Below are positions 54,117 through 62,930 of a DNA stretch of 64,000 bases, piece after piece. This DNA comes from Aliarcobacter vitoriensis (GTDB lineage Bacteria > Campylobacterota > Campylobacteria > Campylobacterales > Arcobacteraceae). Each line of letters opens with the position of its first letter. Position 1 is the first letter of the stretch. The position numbers were made by a program, and so were the translations under genes. The DNA is taken from assembly GCF_003316695.1 (NCBI RefSeq), contig NZ_PDKB01000014.1, positions 1 through 64,000 on the forward strand. The letters are read 5' to 3'. Below the pieces are notes generated by a model. The model did not search any database. It was not told the origin of the DNA and saw only the letters and a program-made list of their open reading frames with translations.

Positions 54117-55367
54117 TTATCCTCTTATAATTGTGTCTGCTCTTTCTGGAGAAGTTGAAACTATTCCAACTTTTACAGAAGTTATTTCTTCTATTTTTTC
54201 TATATATTTTTTTGCATTTGCTGGAAGAGATTCATAATCTCTTATCCCAACTACACTATCCCAACCATCAATTTCTTCATAAATTGCTGTTACATTTTCC
54301 ATATCTGATGGCATATAATCTATTCTTTTTCCATTAAACTCATAAGCTACACAAACTTTTATCTTAGAAAAACCATCTAAAACATCTAGTTTCATAAGTG
54401 CTAATTTATCACACCCATTTAGTCTACTTGCATATCTTACCGCAACTGCATCAAACCAACCACATCTTCTTTTTCTTCCTGTTACCGTTCCAAACTCTTT
54501 TCCAACTTCCCCAATTTTTACTCCATCTTGAGTAAAATCTTCTGTAGGGAAAGGACCATTTCCTACTCTTGTACAATATGCCTTTACTATACCAATTACT
54601 TCTCCAATATCTTTTGGATTAAGTCCTAAGCCTGTACAAGCACCAGCACTAACTGTACTTGAACTTGTCACATAAGGATAAGTTCCGTGGTCAATATCTA
54701 AAAGTGTTCCTTGAGCACCTTCTAGTAATACTCTTTTATTTTCTTCAAGTGCTTTCCAAACCATATTCGTTGTATTTGTAATATATGGTGCTAAATTATT
54801 ACTATAAGATTCTAGCTCTCTTAATAGGTCACTTTTTTGTGGAGTTTTTATTTCTAATACATCAAAGATAGCTTTATTTTGTGCAAAATAATCTAAAATA
54901 TCATCACAAAGTTTAACTGGATTTAAAAGTTCTCCAGCTCTAAAGCCACTTCTACTTATCTTTTCAGCATAAGTTGGTCCAATTCCTTTTCCAGTAGTAC
55001 CAATAGCTCTATCACCTTTAAGTCTCTCTTTTGCTTGATCAATTAGAGCATGAAATGGTAAATTTAAATGTGCTTTATCAGATATATATAGTCGTCCTTT
55101 TAAGTTATCAAATTGACTCATCTCTTTTAATATATTTTCTGGAGATACGACAACTCCATTTCCAATAATATTTATAGCTTTTGGATTTAAAATTCCTGAA
55201 GGAATAAGTTGTAGTGCATATCTTACACCATCAACCCAAATAGTATGACCAGCATTGTGTCCACCTTGGCTTCTACAAACCATATCATACTTTTGTGCTA
55301 ACATATCAACTATCTTACCTTTTCCTTCATCTCCCCATTGAATTCCAACTATTACATCTGCTTTCAT
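54117..55367 (-). CDS. purA: Adenylosuccinate synthetase
   Basis: 416 residues. GTP-dependent step from IMP to [17 protein letters not shown] at the N-terminus, [43 protein letters not shown] and [18 protein letters not shown] are all as expected. Adjacent to hisZ; both share purine-derived chemistry. Confidence 0.97.
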   Translation of the reverse strand: MKADVIVGIQWGDEGKGKIVDMLAQKYDMVCRSQGGHNAGHTIWVDGVRYALQLIPSGILNPKAINIIGNGVVVSPENILKEMSQFDNLKGRLYISDKAHLNLPFHALIDQAKERLKGDRAIGTTGKGIGPTYAEKISRSGFRAGELLNPVKLCDDILDYFAQNKAIFDVLEIKTPQKSDLLRELESYSNNLAPYITNTTNMVWKALEENKRVLLEGAQGTLLDIDHGTYPYVTSSSTVSAGACTGLGLNPKDIGEVIGIVKAYCTRVGNGPFPTEDFTQDGVKIGEVGKEFGTVTGRKRRCGWFDAVAVRYASRLNGCDKLALMKLDVLDGFSKIKVCVAYEFNGKRIDYMPSDMENVTAIYEEIDGWDSVVGIRDYESLPANAKKYIEKIEEITSVKVGIVSTSPERADTIIRG

Positions 55368-55368
55368 T

Positions 55369-56214
55369 TTATCCCTCTAACATTTTTAATAAATTATCTG
55401 TATACAATGCAAACCCTAAAGAACTTAGTCCATCAGTAGAGTACATTCCACCTTTACATAAAACTAAATTTTTATCTATTACTCTAAAATAAATATCATC
55501 ATAGTATTTTAGTATCCCATAATATAGTGGTGCAATTATAATATTTGAGTAGTTTACTTCTTTTGCTTTTGTAAGAAGTTTTTCTAACTCTTTTTTTAAA
55601 CTATTTGGTACTACCTTTATAGTATTTTCTAAACTTTTTATATCCTTTACTCTTAGAAGAGTATTCAACCAATCACAATTTAGTTTTAAAAGTTCTGAAA
55701 TTTCTCCCTTTTTAAATATCTCAATATCAATATTTAATTCAAGACTAACTAATCTTGGAATATTTATATTTGATATTTGCAAAATTGGTTCTATTTTTAA
55801 AGATTTTAAAATCTCCGCTGTTAAATTTATAATATCAGAGATATTAGTATGCTCTATCCATTCACAACCAATTTGATAATCCTCTTTTGATGGATAAGAA
55901 AATATAGGCTGAACATAAAACCATTTTCTATGCTTTGTAGTTCTTCCTAATCTTTTTGTTATAATTCTTACAACATCTAAAGTAGAATCTGCTCTTAAAG
56001 AAACTTGCTCATTTTCTTCATCTGAAAATTTTATCAATTTTTTATCATTTTCAATTGATTGATGTTGTGAATATGAAAAATTTGGAGTTAAAATTTCTTC
56101 AAAACCATTATTTTCTAAAATTTCACAAACACTATTTTCAAGAACTCTTTTTGCTCTTGCAAGTTTTCCAAAATAGAGTCTACTTCCTTTTGGGATTTCA
56201 TGTTCAAATATCAT
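55369..56214 (-). CDS. hisZ: ATP phosphoribosyltransferase regulatory subunit
   Basis: 281 residues from the ATG at 56214 (AAAGGAAA upstream; the longer frame overlaps the previous gene). Class II aminoacyl-tRNA synthetase-like fold: [12 protein letters not shown], then [18 protein letters not shown] and [11 protein letters not shown], but it lacks the rest of HisRS. Such proteins activate the short HisG enzyme. No hisG in this window. Confidence 0.85.
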   Translation of the reverse strand: MIFEHEIPKGSRLYFGKLARAKRVLENSVCEILENNGFEEILTPNFSYSQHQSIENDKKLIKFSDEENEQVSLRADSTLDVVRIITKRLGRTTKHRKWFYVQPIFSYPSKEDYQIGCEWIEHTNISDIINLTAEILKSLKIEPILQISNINIPRLVSLELNIDIEIFKKGEISELLKLNCDWLNTLLRVKDIKSLENTIKVVPNSLKKELEKLLTKAKEVNYSNIIIAPLYYGILKYYDDIYFRVIDKNLVLCKGGMYSTDGLSSLGFALYTDNLLKMLEG

Positions 56215-56218
56215 TAAA

Positions 56219-57325
56219 TCATTTTCCTTTAAACATTGTTGTTGCAAATACTTTATTTGCAGTTCCATCAAATGTTCTAATTCCTAACTCATCCATAACT
56301 AATTCAATAGCATTTACTGCCCAAGAAGATTCAAAATCTTCAACCAATCCCATATGATTTATTCTAAAGATTTTTCCAGATAAATGATCTTGACCACCAG
56401 CAATATCAACACTATATTTTGTTTTTAAAATTTTTCTAATCTCATTTGATTGCTCTGTATAAACTGTTGTCATGGCATTTGCTGGATTTTGTGGATATAT
56501 TTCAAATCCAATAGCTTTTAAAGCTTCTCTTGTAGCTTTTGCTCTTAATGCAGTTTGTGCATATAAATTATCAAATCCAATCTCTTTGAATTTTTCTAAA
56601 ATAGCTTCTAATCCCATAATCAAAGTAGTTGCTGCTGTATAAGCTGTTGTATTTTTTCTTTGATTTTTTAACTCATTTGCTAAATTAAAATAATACCCAG
56701 ATGGTTGCTCTTCTATTTTTTTAATTGCACTAGCTGATAAACCAATCATTGCTAATGCTGGTGGTAACATAAATGCTTTCTGACTTCCAGTAATAACAGC
56801 ATCAAGATTTGAAACATCTATTTTTTCAACACCTATAGCCGTGATTCCATCTGCAATGATCATAATATCTGGATTTATTTTTTTAACTTCTTTTGCAATT
56901 TCTTCAACAGGATGTCTTAATCCTCCTGCACTTTCACAAATTTGAATAAAAATGGCATCAATAGTAGAGTCATTTTTAACTGTATTTACAACTTGTTCAA
57001 CACTAACAGGAGTATTCCACTCATTTTTTATCTCTGTATATTCTATGTTGAATGCTTTACATATTTTTCCAAATCTCTCACCAAATTTTCCAGAATTTAT
57101 TGTAAGAGCTTTCTTTCTTGTTAAATTTGTAATACAAGCTTCCATAGCCCCAGTTCCACTCGAAGCCAACATTAAAACTTCTGGCATTCCATATAATTCA
57201 ATAAGTAAATCTCTAGTCTTTCCAAAAATCGCTTCAAATTCTTTAGTTCTATGGTGTATTGTGATATCAGACATTGCTTTTCTAGCAAATTCTGGTACAG
57301 GAGTTGGACCTGGTGTCAATAACAT
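56219..57325 (-). CDS. Class V PLP aminotransferase (serine/alanine-glyoxylate type)
   Basis: 368 residues from the ATG at 57325 (AAGGAT ribosome site). Begins LLTPGPTPVPEFARKAM and carries HHRTKEFEAIF, LASSGTGAMEACITNL, ADGITAIGVEKIDV and the PLP Lys in VITGSQKAFMLPPAL. This matches the serine-pyruvate/alanine-glyoxylate aminotransferases. In this group it may serve serine or glycine metabolism; the exact substrates are not resolved. Confidence 0.9.
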   Translation of the reverse strand: MLLTPGPTPVPEFARKAMSDITIHHRTKEFEAIFGKTRDLLIELYGMPEVLMLASSGTGAMEACITNLTRKKALTINSGKFGERFGKICKAFNIEYTEIKNEWNTPVSVEQVVNTVKNDSTIDAIFIQICESAGGLRHPVEEIAKEVKKINPDIMIIADGITAIGVEKIDVSNLDAVITGSQKAFMLPPALAMIGLSASAIKKIEEQPSGYYFNLANELKNQRKNTTAYTAATTLIMGLEAILEKFKEIGFDNLYAQTALRAKATREALKAIGFEIYPQNPANAMTTVYTEQSNEIRKILKTKYSVDIAGGQDHLSGKIFRINHMGLVEDFESSWAVNAIELVMDELGIRTFDGTANKVFATTMFKGK

Positions 57326-57450
57326 ATTCTTTATCCTTAATAAATTTTTATTCAGTAAAACAGAACATTCTATCGAAAAAAAGATTATTAAATGGTTAAA
57401 CAAATATTTAATTAGCTATAATTACAGCATTAATTTTATTAAGGAAAAAA

Positions 57451-58032
57451 ATGAATCTTTTAAAAATAGCTTTGGGTACACTCATTTTAACGAGCACTTT
57501 GTTTTCAAAAGAGTATATAGTAAATAAAGACAATTCAAATGCACAATTTCAAATAAAATATCAAAAAAGTAATATTATTGATGGAACTTTTAAAGATTTA
57601 TCAGGAAAAATAGATTTTGATGAACTATCTAATAATATAAAATCATTAAAAGGTGAGATAGAAATCGATTCAATACAAACTTTAAATGAAAGTTTAGAAG
57701 AGTTAATAAAAAGTGACAAAATATTAGACAATAAAAAATTCCCAAAAATCACTTTTACTGCTACAAAAATAGAAGAAAATAAAATTTTTGGTGATTTAAA
57801 AATAAAAGATGTCACTAGAAATATAGAGTTCGAACTACAAAATAATGGTGTTTTTTTAGACACTTTATACTTAACTTTGACAACAAATATAAAAAGAAGT
57901 TTTTTTGATTTAAGTTGGGATGAACTTTTGGATACTGGAAGTAGTGCAACTTCGAATGAAATTCAAATTCAAATTAATATAGAAGCAAATTTACTGGATA
58001 AATTCTATTTTAAAGATAAAAAAGCAAAATAA
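57451..58032 (+). CDS. YceI-family periplasmic protein, divergent copy
   Basis: 193 residues with signal peptide (LGTLILTSTLFSKE). Lipocalin-like YceI fold: FKDLSGKIDFDELSNNIKSLKGEIEIDSIQT, KFPKITFTATKIEENKIFGDLKIKDVTRNIEFEL. It lacks the DEKRDxHL block of the other two copies (here ESLEELIKSDKIL) and has an extra basic C-terminal tail. YceI proteins bind polyprenoid-like lipids. Confidence 0.85.
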   Translation: MNLLKIALGTLILTSTLFSKEYIVNKDNSNAQFQIKYQKSNIIDGTFKDLSGKIDFDELSNNIKSLKGEIEIDSIQTLNESLEELIKSDKILDNKKFPKITFTATKIEENKIFGDLKIKDVTRNIEFELQNNGVFLDTLYLTLTTNIKRSFFDLSWDELLDTGSSATSNEIQIQINIEANLLDKFYFKDKKAK

Positions 58033-58097
58033 TTTTACATTAACTTTTATAAAGTAAAATTTTGACCTTTATTATTAAAATTAACAAAAGGAAAAAA

Positions 58098-58646
58098 ATG
58101 AAAAAAATAACATTAGGATTAATCTCTGTAGCCCTTGCTACTTCTTTATTTGCTAGTGAATACAAAGTTGATGCTACAAATTCAAATGCAGGATTTACAG
58201 TAAAACATATGATGGTTTCAAATGTACATGGAAAATTTAAAGATGTATCTGGAACTTTTGAATTTGATGAAAAAACAAATGCTTTAGTTTCTTTAAATGG
58301 TGAGATTATGATAGCTTCAGTTGATACTGCCGATGAAAAAAGAGATAATCACTTAAAAGCTGACGATATATTTGATGCTCAACAATTCCCAAAAATCATT
58401 TTTAAATCTACAAAAGTTGAAAAAGATACAGTTTACGGTGATTTAACTATGAAAGGTGTTACAAAAAACATCAAACTTGATTTGGAAAATGGGGGAGCAT
58501 TAGGTAAAAAAGCTGGTTTTACTTTAAGTGGTAAAATAAATAGAAGTGATTTTGGAGTTACTTGGAATAAGGCTTTAGAAACAGGTGGTGTTGCTGTGAG
58601 TGATGAAGTTAAATTAAATATCGATATTCAAGGAAATCTTAAATAA
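58098..58646 (+). CDS. YceI-family periplasmic protein
   Basis: 182 residues from the ATG at 58098 (AAAGGA upstream). Signal peptide to SLFASE, then the standard pattern: VDATNSNAGFTVKHMMVSNVHGKF, SVDTADEKRDNHLKADDIFD, GDLTMKGVTKNIKLDLE, INRSDFGVTWNKALETGGVAVSDEV. Close to the copy at 59270, more distant from that at 57451. It is followed by a weak hairpin (58650-58675). Confidence 0.92.
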   Translation: MKKITLGLISVALATSLFASEYKVDATNSNAGFTVKHMMVSNVHGKFKDVSGTFEFDEKTNALVSLNGEIMIASVDTADEKRDNHLKADDIFDAQQFPKIIFKSTKVEKDTVYGDLTMKGVTKNIKLDLENGGALGKKAGFTLSGKINRSDFGVTWNKALETGGVAVSDEVKLNIDIQGNLK

Positions 58647-58649
58647 TTT

Positions 58650-58675
58650 AATGGTCACTCTTTGGAAAGACCATT
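58650..58675 (+). terminator. Weak stem-loop after the second yceI
   Basis: AATGGTC/GACCATT stem with inner CTTT/AAAG pairing, then only a short TTC tail. Could slow or end transcription between yceI and the marR promoter. Confidence 0.45.
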
Positions 58676-58679
58676 TCTG

Positions 58680-58711
58680 AAAATATGTAAATTTTAAAAT
58701 TTACATATTTT
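58680..58711. promoter_or_regulatory. Perfect 32-bp palindrome upstream of the marR promoter
   Basis: A fully symmetric sequence centred at 58695/58696, reading ATATGTAAATTTT and its exact complement outward. It ends 4 bp before the -35 box of the marR gene. It could be an operator, or a cruciform/hairpin terminator of the preceding yceI. It shares ATGTAAA half-sites with the repeats upstream of ectA, but with different spacing. Confidence 0.55.
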
Positions 58712-58715
58712 ACTC

Positions 58716-58745
58716 TTGACATCTAGTACTAATTAGTAGTATAAT
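58716..58745 (+). promoter_or_regulatory. marR promoter with operator TACTAATTAGTA
   Basis: -35 TTGACA (58716-58721) and -10 TATAAT (58740-58745), both perfect, are 18 bp apart. The 12-bp palindrome TACTAATTAGTA (58727-58738) fills the spacer; an identical copy precedes the yceI gene at 59270. Position in the spacer is what a repressor operator would need. Confidence 0.85.
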
Positions 58746-58764
58746 TTCACTTATGGAGAGTGTT

Positions 58765-59217
58765 ATGAATAATAAATCGTTAAAAACTTATGGAAAAAGA
58801 ACTGATAAAGCTATGAAAACTGTTGTTAGATTAGAAAAAACAAGTTTACGAATAACAAATTTAACAATTAATTATTTATCTCAACATAATCTTACGTTTA
58901 ATCAATTTAAAGTGTTAGAAGTTTTATACCATTTAGGTGATTTAAACATAAGTTCAATTACAAAATTGACTATGAGTACACCAGGGAATATTACTGTTGT
59001 TGTAAAGAATCTTAAAAGAGATGGTTGGATAACATCAATAAAAGATCCTAATGATAGTAGAGCTTCAATTTTGTCTATTACTCAAAAGGGTAAAGATATT
59101 ATTGAAATTGTATTTCCAAATCATTCAAAAAACTTAACTAAAATAATGGAAGTTTTAAATGATGAAGAACTTAATACTTTATATGATTTGTTGAATAAGG
59201 TTTATAAAGCAAATTGA
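58765..59217 (+). CDS. MarR-family regulator of the YceI/dioxygenase/pirin unit
   Basis: 150 residues from the ATG at 58765, which has GGAG at proper spacing; an ATG four codons earlier lacks one. MarR core: LTFNQFKVLEVLYHLGDLNISSITKLTMSTPGNITVVVKNLKRDGWI, wing DPNDSRASILSITQKG. No cysteine is obvious for redox sensing. It lies between two identical palindromes, one in its own promoter and one before the next gene. Confidence 0.9.
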   Translation: MNNKSLKTYGKRTDKAMKTVVRLEKTSLRITNLTINYLSQHNLTFNQFKVLEVLYHLGDLNISSITKLTMSTPGNITVVVKNLKRDGWITSIKDPNDSRASILSITQKGKDIIEIVFPNHSKNLTKIMEVLNDEELNTLYDLLNKVYKAN

Positions 59218-59236
59218 TATTTTTTTGCTTTATTTA

Positions 59237-59248
59237 TACTAATTAGTA
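59237..59248 (+). promoter_or_regulatory. Second TACTAATTAGTA operator, before the third yceI
   Basis: The same 12-bp perfect palindrome found in the marR promoter. It lies 21 bp before the ATG of the yceI gene that heads the four-gene unit to 61847. Confidence 0.8.
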
Positions 59249-59269
59249 ATATATACAAAAGGATAAAAA

Positions 59270-59836
59270 ATGAAATTTTTAAAATTAGCGTTAGTTTCAG
59301 TAGTAACTTCAAGTGCATTGTTTGCAGGAACATATGATGTGGATGCAAGTCATTCAAATGTAGGATTCAAAGTAAAACACTTAATGATTTCAAATGTAAG
59401 TGGAAAATTTGACGACTTTAGTGGAAAATTTGAATATGACGAAAAGACTAAAAAATTAAAAAGTTTAGAAGGGAAAGTAAATGTATCTTCAATAAATACT
59501 GAAGATGAAAAAAGAGATGCACACTTAAAAGCAGCTGATTTTTTTGATGAAGCAAATCACCCTACTTTAACTTTTAAATTAGACAAAGTTGAAAAAGATG
59601 TAGCTTATGGAAAATTAACTATAAGAGGAATCACTAAAGATGTTAAACTTGATTTAGAAAATAACGGAACAGCAGTTGATCCATGGGGAAATAAAAGAGT
59701 TGGTTTAGCCTTATCAGGGAAAATCAATAGAACAGATTTTGGTCTTAACTGGAACAAAGCTTTAGAAACAGGTGGTGTATTAGTTGATGAAACTGTAAAA
59801 ATAAATGTTGAAGTGGAAGGAATTTTAGCTAAATAA
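59270..59836 (+). CDS. YceI-family periplasmic protein, first gene of the MarR-controlled unit
   Basis: 188 residues, signal peptide to ALFAGT. VDASHSNVGFKVKHLMISNVSGKFDDFSGKFEYDE, NTEDEKRDAHLKAADFFDEANHP, ALSGKINRTDFGLNWNKALETGG: the closest to the standard E. coli-type YceI pattern of the three copies. AAAGGA ribosome site. Its stop codon is within a strong hairpin. Confidence 0.93.
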   Translation: MKFLKLALVSVVTSSALFAGTYDVDASHSNVGFKVKHLMISNVSGKFDDFSGKFEYDEKTKKLKSLEGKVNVSSINTEDEKRDAHLKAADFFDEANHPTLTFKLDKVEKDVAYGKLTIRGITKDVKLDLENNGTAVDPWGNKRVGLALSGKINRTDFGLNWNKALETGGVLVDETVKINVEVEGILAK

Positions 59837-59847
59837 TTTAGCTAAAA
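59823..59847 (+). promoter_or_regulatory. Hairpin around the third yceI stop codon
   Basis: Perfect 11-bp stem TTTTAGCTAAA/TTTAGCTAAAA with the stop codon TAA as its loop. No T-tract follows, so it is more likely an mRNA-stability or expression-step element than a terminator; it lies 11 bp before the next gene. Confidence 0.6.
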
Positions 59848-59857
59848 TCTAAATATT

Positions 59858-60628
59858 ATGTACCCTACACTATTTATTTCACATGGTGCTCCAAATATAA
59901 TTTTAAGTGATTCTAAATCAAAAAGAAATTTTCAAAAGTTTGGGCTTACTTTAAAAGTACCAAAATATATAATAATTGTATCAGCACATTATGTTACAAG
60001 AGATTTAAAAATTATTAGCCCTGATACAAATAAAATAATGTATGATTTTTATGGTTTTGAAGATGAATTGTATAAAGTTAAGTATGAAATAAATAGTGAT
60101 AGAAATTTAACAAATAATTTAATTGAAAAATTAAAAGATGAAAATATAAATATAACAATTGATGAAAATAGAAAAAGTTATGACCATGGAGTTTGGAATG
60201 TTTTGGCACTTTTATATGAAAAATTAGATATTCCAGTATTGCAACTTAGTGTACCAATATCATATTCAGCTTCGCAGTTGATGAACTTAGGTGAAAAATT
60301 AAAAATATTTAAAGATGATGCAATGATAATTTTTAGTGGAGGAGTAACTCATAACTTAGGTGATATGAGTTATAGCAATAGTCCAAAACAATATGCAAAA
60401 GAGTTTAATGAAAAGATAAAAGATATTATAGAAAATGCTAATACAAGTAATTTGTTAAATATAACATCGGATAACAATTTTTATAAAAACCATCCTTCAA
60501 GTGAGCATTTTTTACCTTTATTTATAGCTTATGGAAATGCTATTAATAAATGTGGAAAATCGTTTAATAGTGAGATGTCATATTCAAATATCTCAATGGA
60601 AAGTTTTATTTTTGATGAAACTAAATAA
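59858..60628 (+). CDS. LigB/DODA-family extradiol ring-cleavage dioxygenase
   Basis: 256 residues. Metal-binding histidines are visible in LFISHGAPN, VSAHYVTR, DHGVWNVL and GGVTHNLGD. The DFYGFEDELYKVKYE block matches YgiD/DODA-type enzymes. It would open catechol- or DOPA-like rings; the physiological substrate is unknown. Second gene of the MarR unit. Confidence 0.85.
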   Translation: MYPTLFISHGAPNIILSDSKSKRNFQKFGLTLKVPKYIIIVSAHYVTRDLKIISPDTNKIMYDFYGFEDELYKVKYEINSDRNLTNNLIEKLKDENINITIDENRKSYDHGVWNVLALLYEKLDIPVLQLSVPISYSASQLMNLGEKLKIFKDDAMIIFSGGVTHNLGDMSYSNSPKQYAKEFNEKIKDIIENANTSNLLNITSDNNFYKNHPSSEHFLPLFIAYGNAINKCGKSFNSEMSYSNISMESFIFDETK

Positions 60629-60645
60629 TTTATAAAGGATTAAAA

Positions 60646-61149
60646 ATGGTATTAATTTTTGTAGCAAGTTTAAATGAAAATATGAGCCTTGCAAATATGA
60701 TAAAAGGTAAATTTGACAGTAAAAATATAGATTCTAAAATAGTAAATCTTGTAGATTTAAATCTTCCTATGTATGATACTTTTAAAGAACAAAATGATGG
60801 AATACCTAAAGTTGCAATAGATTTAGCAAAACAAATGGAAGAAGCGACTGCTTATGTTTTTATTTCACCAGAGTACAATTTTGGTGTACCACCAGTTTTA
60901 GTAAATACAATAGCATGGATTTCAAGAATAGGAGATGATTTTAGAAAATTATTTACTTTGAAAAAAATCCAACTCGCAACTCATTCAGGAAGTGGTGGAC
61001 AAGATTTATTAAACTCTTTACGAAGCCAATTTACAAGACTTGGTGCAGTTGTAATGCCAAGAGAAATTATTGCAACTTATGAAAAAAAATGTAAAGAAGA
61101 TAGTTTGGAGAGAATCCTTTCTCAATTTGAAACTTTCATAAAGGAGTAA
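60646..61149 (+). CDS. NADPH-dependent FMN reductase family protein
   Basis: 167 residues, flavodoxin-like. SLNENMSLANMI near the phosphate loop and SPEYNFGVPPVLVNTIAWIS (SPEYN..xP) are the family signature. Reduces FMN or quinones. Lies between the dioxygenase and the pirin gene, consistent with a quinone or aromatic stress unit. AAGGA ribosome site; the pirin gene starts 3 bp later. Confidence 0.87.
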   Translation: MVLIFVASLNENMSLANMIKGKFDSKNIDSKIVNLVDLNLPMYDTFKEQNDGIPKVAIDLAKQMEEATAYVFISPEYNFGVPPVLVNTIAWISRIGDDFRKLFTLKKIQLATHSGSGGQDLLNSLRSQFTRLGAVVMPREIIATYEKKCKEDSLERILSQFETFIKE

Positions 61150-61151
61150 CT

Positions 61152-61847
61152 ATGTTAAGAAAACTTCCAAAAGAAAATATGGGAAAATCAAATCTTGGTT
61201 GGTTGCAAAGTCGTTTTCACTTTAGTTTTGCAGAATATAGAAATCCAAATAATATACATTTTGGAGTTTTAAGAGTATTAAATGATGATATTATTCACCC
61301 AAGAACTGGATTTGACACACATCCTCACGAAAATATGGAGATTATTACTTATATTGTTGATGGAGAAATAACTCATAAAGATTCAATGGGAAATAGTGAA
61401 ACTTTAAAAAGAGGTGAAGTTCAATATTTAAGTGCTGGAGATGGTATATATCATAGTGAAAAAAATGAGAGTGATAAATATCTAAGAAGTTTACAAATTT
61501 GGATATTTCCTCCACAAAAAAGTCTTCCAAGACTTTATGGTTCATATAAATATAAAAAAGAAGAAAGAGATAATAAATTTTTAAATGTTGTATCTTCACA
61601 AAATGGAAATAGTAAAATAAAAATTTACCAAGATATAAATATTTATGTAAGTGAATTTGATAAAACTCAAGAGTTTGAAATCCAAGAAGATAGACAAGTT
61701 TATTTTGTGCAAATTGAAGGAAAATCAGAAATAAATGGAGTTATTTTAGAAGATGGAGATGCAATGGAGATAGTTGATGAGAAAAAATTAATTATAAATC
61801 CACTTTCTAAAAGTCATATTTTATTTATAGAGATGCAAAAGAAATAA
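61152..61847 (+). CDS. Pirin family protein
   Basis: 231 residues, double cupin. GFDTHPHENMEIITYIVDGEITHKDSMGN holds the metal histidines and Glu; EVQYLSAGDGIYHSEKNES and LQIWIFPPQKSLPRLYG follow. Some bacterial pirins have quercetinase (dioxygenase) activity. Last gene of the MarR unit. Confidence 0.9.
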   Translation: MLRKLPKENMGKSNLGWLQSRFHFSFAEYRNPNNIHFGVLRVLNDDIIHPRTGFDTHPHENMEIITYIVDGEITHKDSMGNSETLKRGEVQYLSAGDGIYHSEKNESDKYLRSLQIWIFPPQKSLPRLYGSYKYKKEERDNKFLNVVSSQNGNSKIKIYQDINIYVSEFDKTQEFEIQEDRQVYFVQIEGKSEINGVILEDGDAMEIVDEKKLIINPLSKSHILFIEMQKK

Positions 61848-61904
61848 ACATATAAATAAAATTAAACTATACTATCGTTTAAAATATAGTTTAGGTTAGT
61901 TTAA

Positions 61905-62930
61905 ATGAGTACAAAAATCCTCCTAAATGGAGCAGGAAGAATAGGAAAAGCTGTTTTAAAACAGCTTTTAGAAAACAAAGATTTTGAAGTTGTTGCTATA
62001 AATGAAATAAATCCATACATTGAAAATATAGTTTATTCTATAAACTATGATTCAACTTATGGTAAGTTTGAAGATAAATTTAAAATAGTTGAAAATAGCT
62101 ATATACAAAACTCTAAATCAAAAATAAAAATTTTAAATTGTAACTCTTTGCTTGATATTGATTTAAAAGATATTGATATTATCATCGATGCGAGTGGTAA
62201 AAAAGAGGATGTAAAACTTTTAGAAAAACTTCCAGTAAAATCTATATTTTTAACTCATCCAAATATAAATGCTCATATAAACCTAATTTTAGGAGCAAAT
62301 GAAGATAAGTTAGATATAAAAAAGCATAAAATTATCTCTACAAGTTCGTGCAATGCAACTGCACTTCTTCCTGCTTTAAAACTGCTTGATGATAAAAAAG
62401 AGATAATTTGTGGAGATATTGTAACTATTCATCCACTACTTAATCATCAAAGAGTTTTAGATGGTAACTATGTAGGAAGTGCTACTAGAGATATTGATTT
62501 AAACTTTGAATTTGGAAGAAGTTCAACTCAAAATATAATTCCAAGTCGTACTACAACAATAAAAGCTTGTTCTTATGTACTTCCTAAATTTAATACTGAA
62601 CTGATATCTTCAAATTCATTGCGAGTTCCAACAGATACAGTTGGAGCAATAAATGTAACACTTTTCACAAAACTTTCTTCAACAAAAGATGAAATTGTAG
62701 ATATTTTTAAAGAGTTTGAAAAGAATCAAGAATTTCCAATTATTTTAAATAATTTTGAACCTTTAGTTTCAAGTGATTTTAAAAAAGAAAAACATACAAC
62801 TATAATTGACCATAGATATTTAGAAGTTAAAAATAATATGATAAAACTTCTACTTTGGTATGATAATGAATGGGGATATGCTTCTAAAGTTGTGGAGATT
62901 TTAAATTACTATTTAAAAAACATTAAATAG
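61905..62930 (+). CDS. Glyceraldehyde-3-phosphate dehydrogenase-like protein, divergent
   Basis: 341 residues. NAD-binding LLNGAGRIGKAVLKQL, the active-site Cys in STSSCNATALLPALKLL and the His in VTIHPLLNHQ are kept, as is the terminal LLWYDNEWGYASKVVEIL. Other blocks depart from classical GAPDH (SCNAT instead of SCTTN, and RVPTDTVGAINVTLF). It may be a second, specialised enzyme, or erythrose-4-phosphate dehydrogenase-like. The 3' end overlaps the ClbS-like gene by 8 bp. Confidence 0.85.
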   Translation: MSTKILLNGAGRIGKAVLKQLLENKDFEVVAINEINPYIENIVYSINYDSTYGKFEDKFKIVENSYIQNSKSKIKILNCNSLLDIDLKDIDIIIDASGKKEDVKLLEKLPVKSIFLTHPNINAHINLILGANEDKLDIKKHKIISTSSCNATALLPALKLLDDKKEIICGDIVTIHPLLNHQRVLDGNYVGSATRDIDLNFEFGRSSTQNIIPSRTTTIKACSYVLPKFNTELISSNSLRVPTDTVGAINVTLFTKLSSTKDEIVDIFKEFEKNQEFPIILNNFEPLVSSDFKKEKHTTIIDHRYLEVKNNMIKLLLWYDNEWGYASKVVEILNYYLKNIK

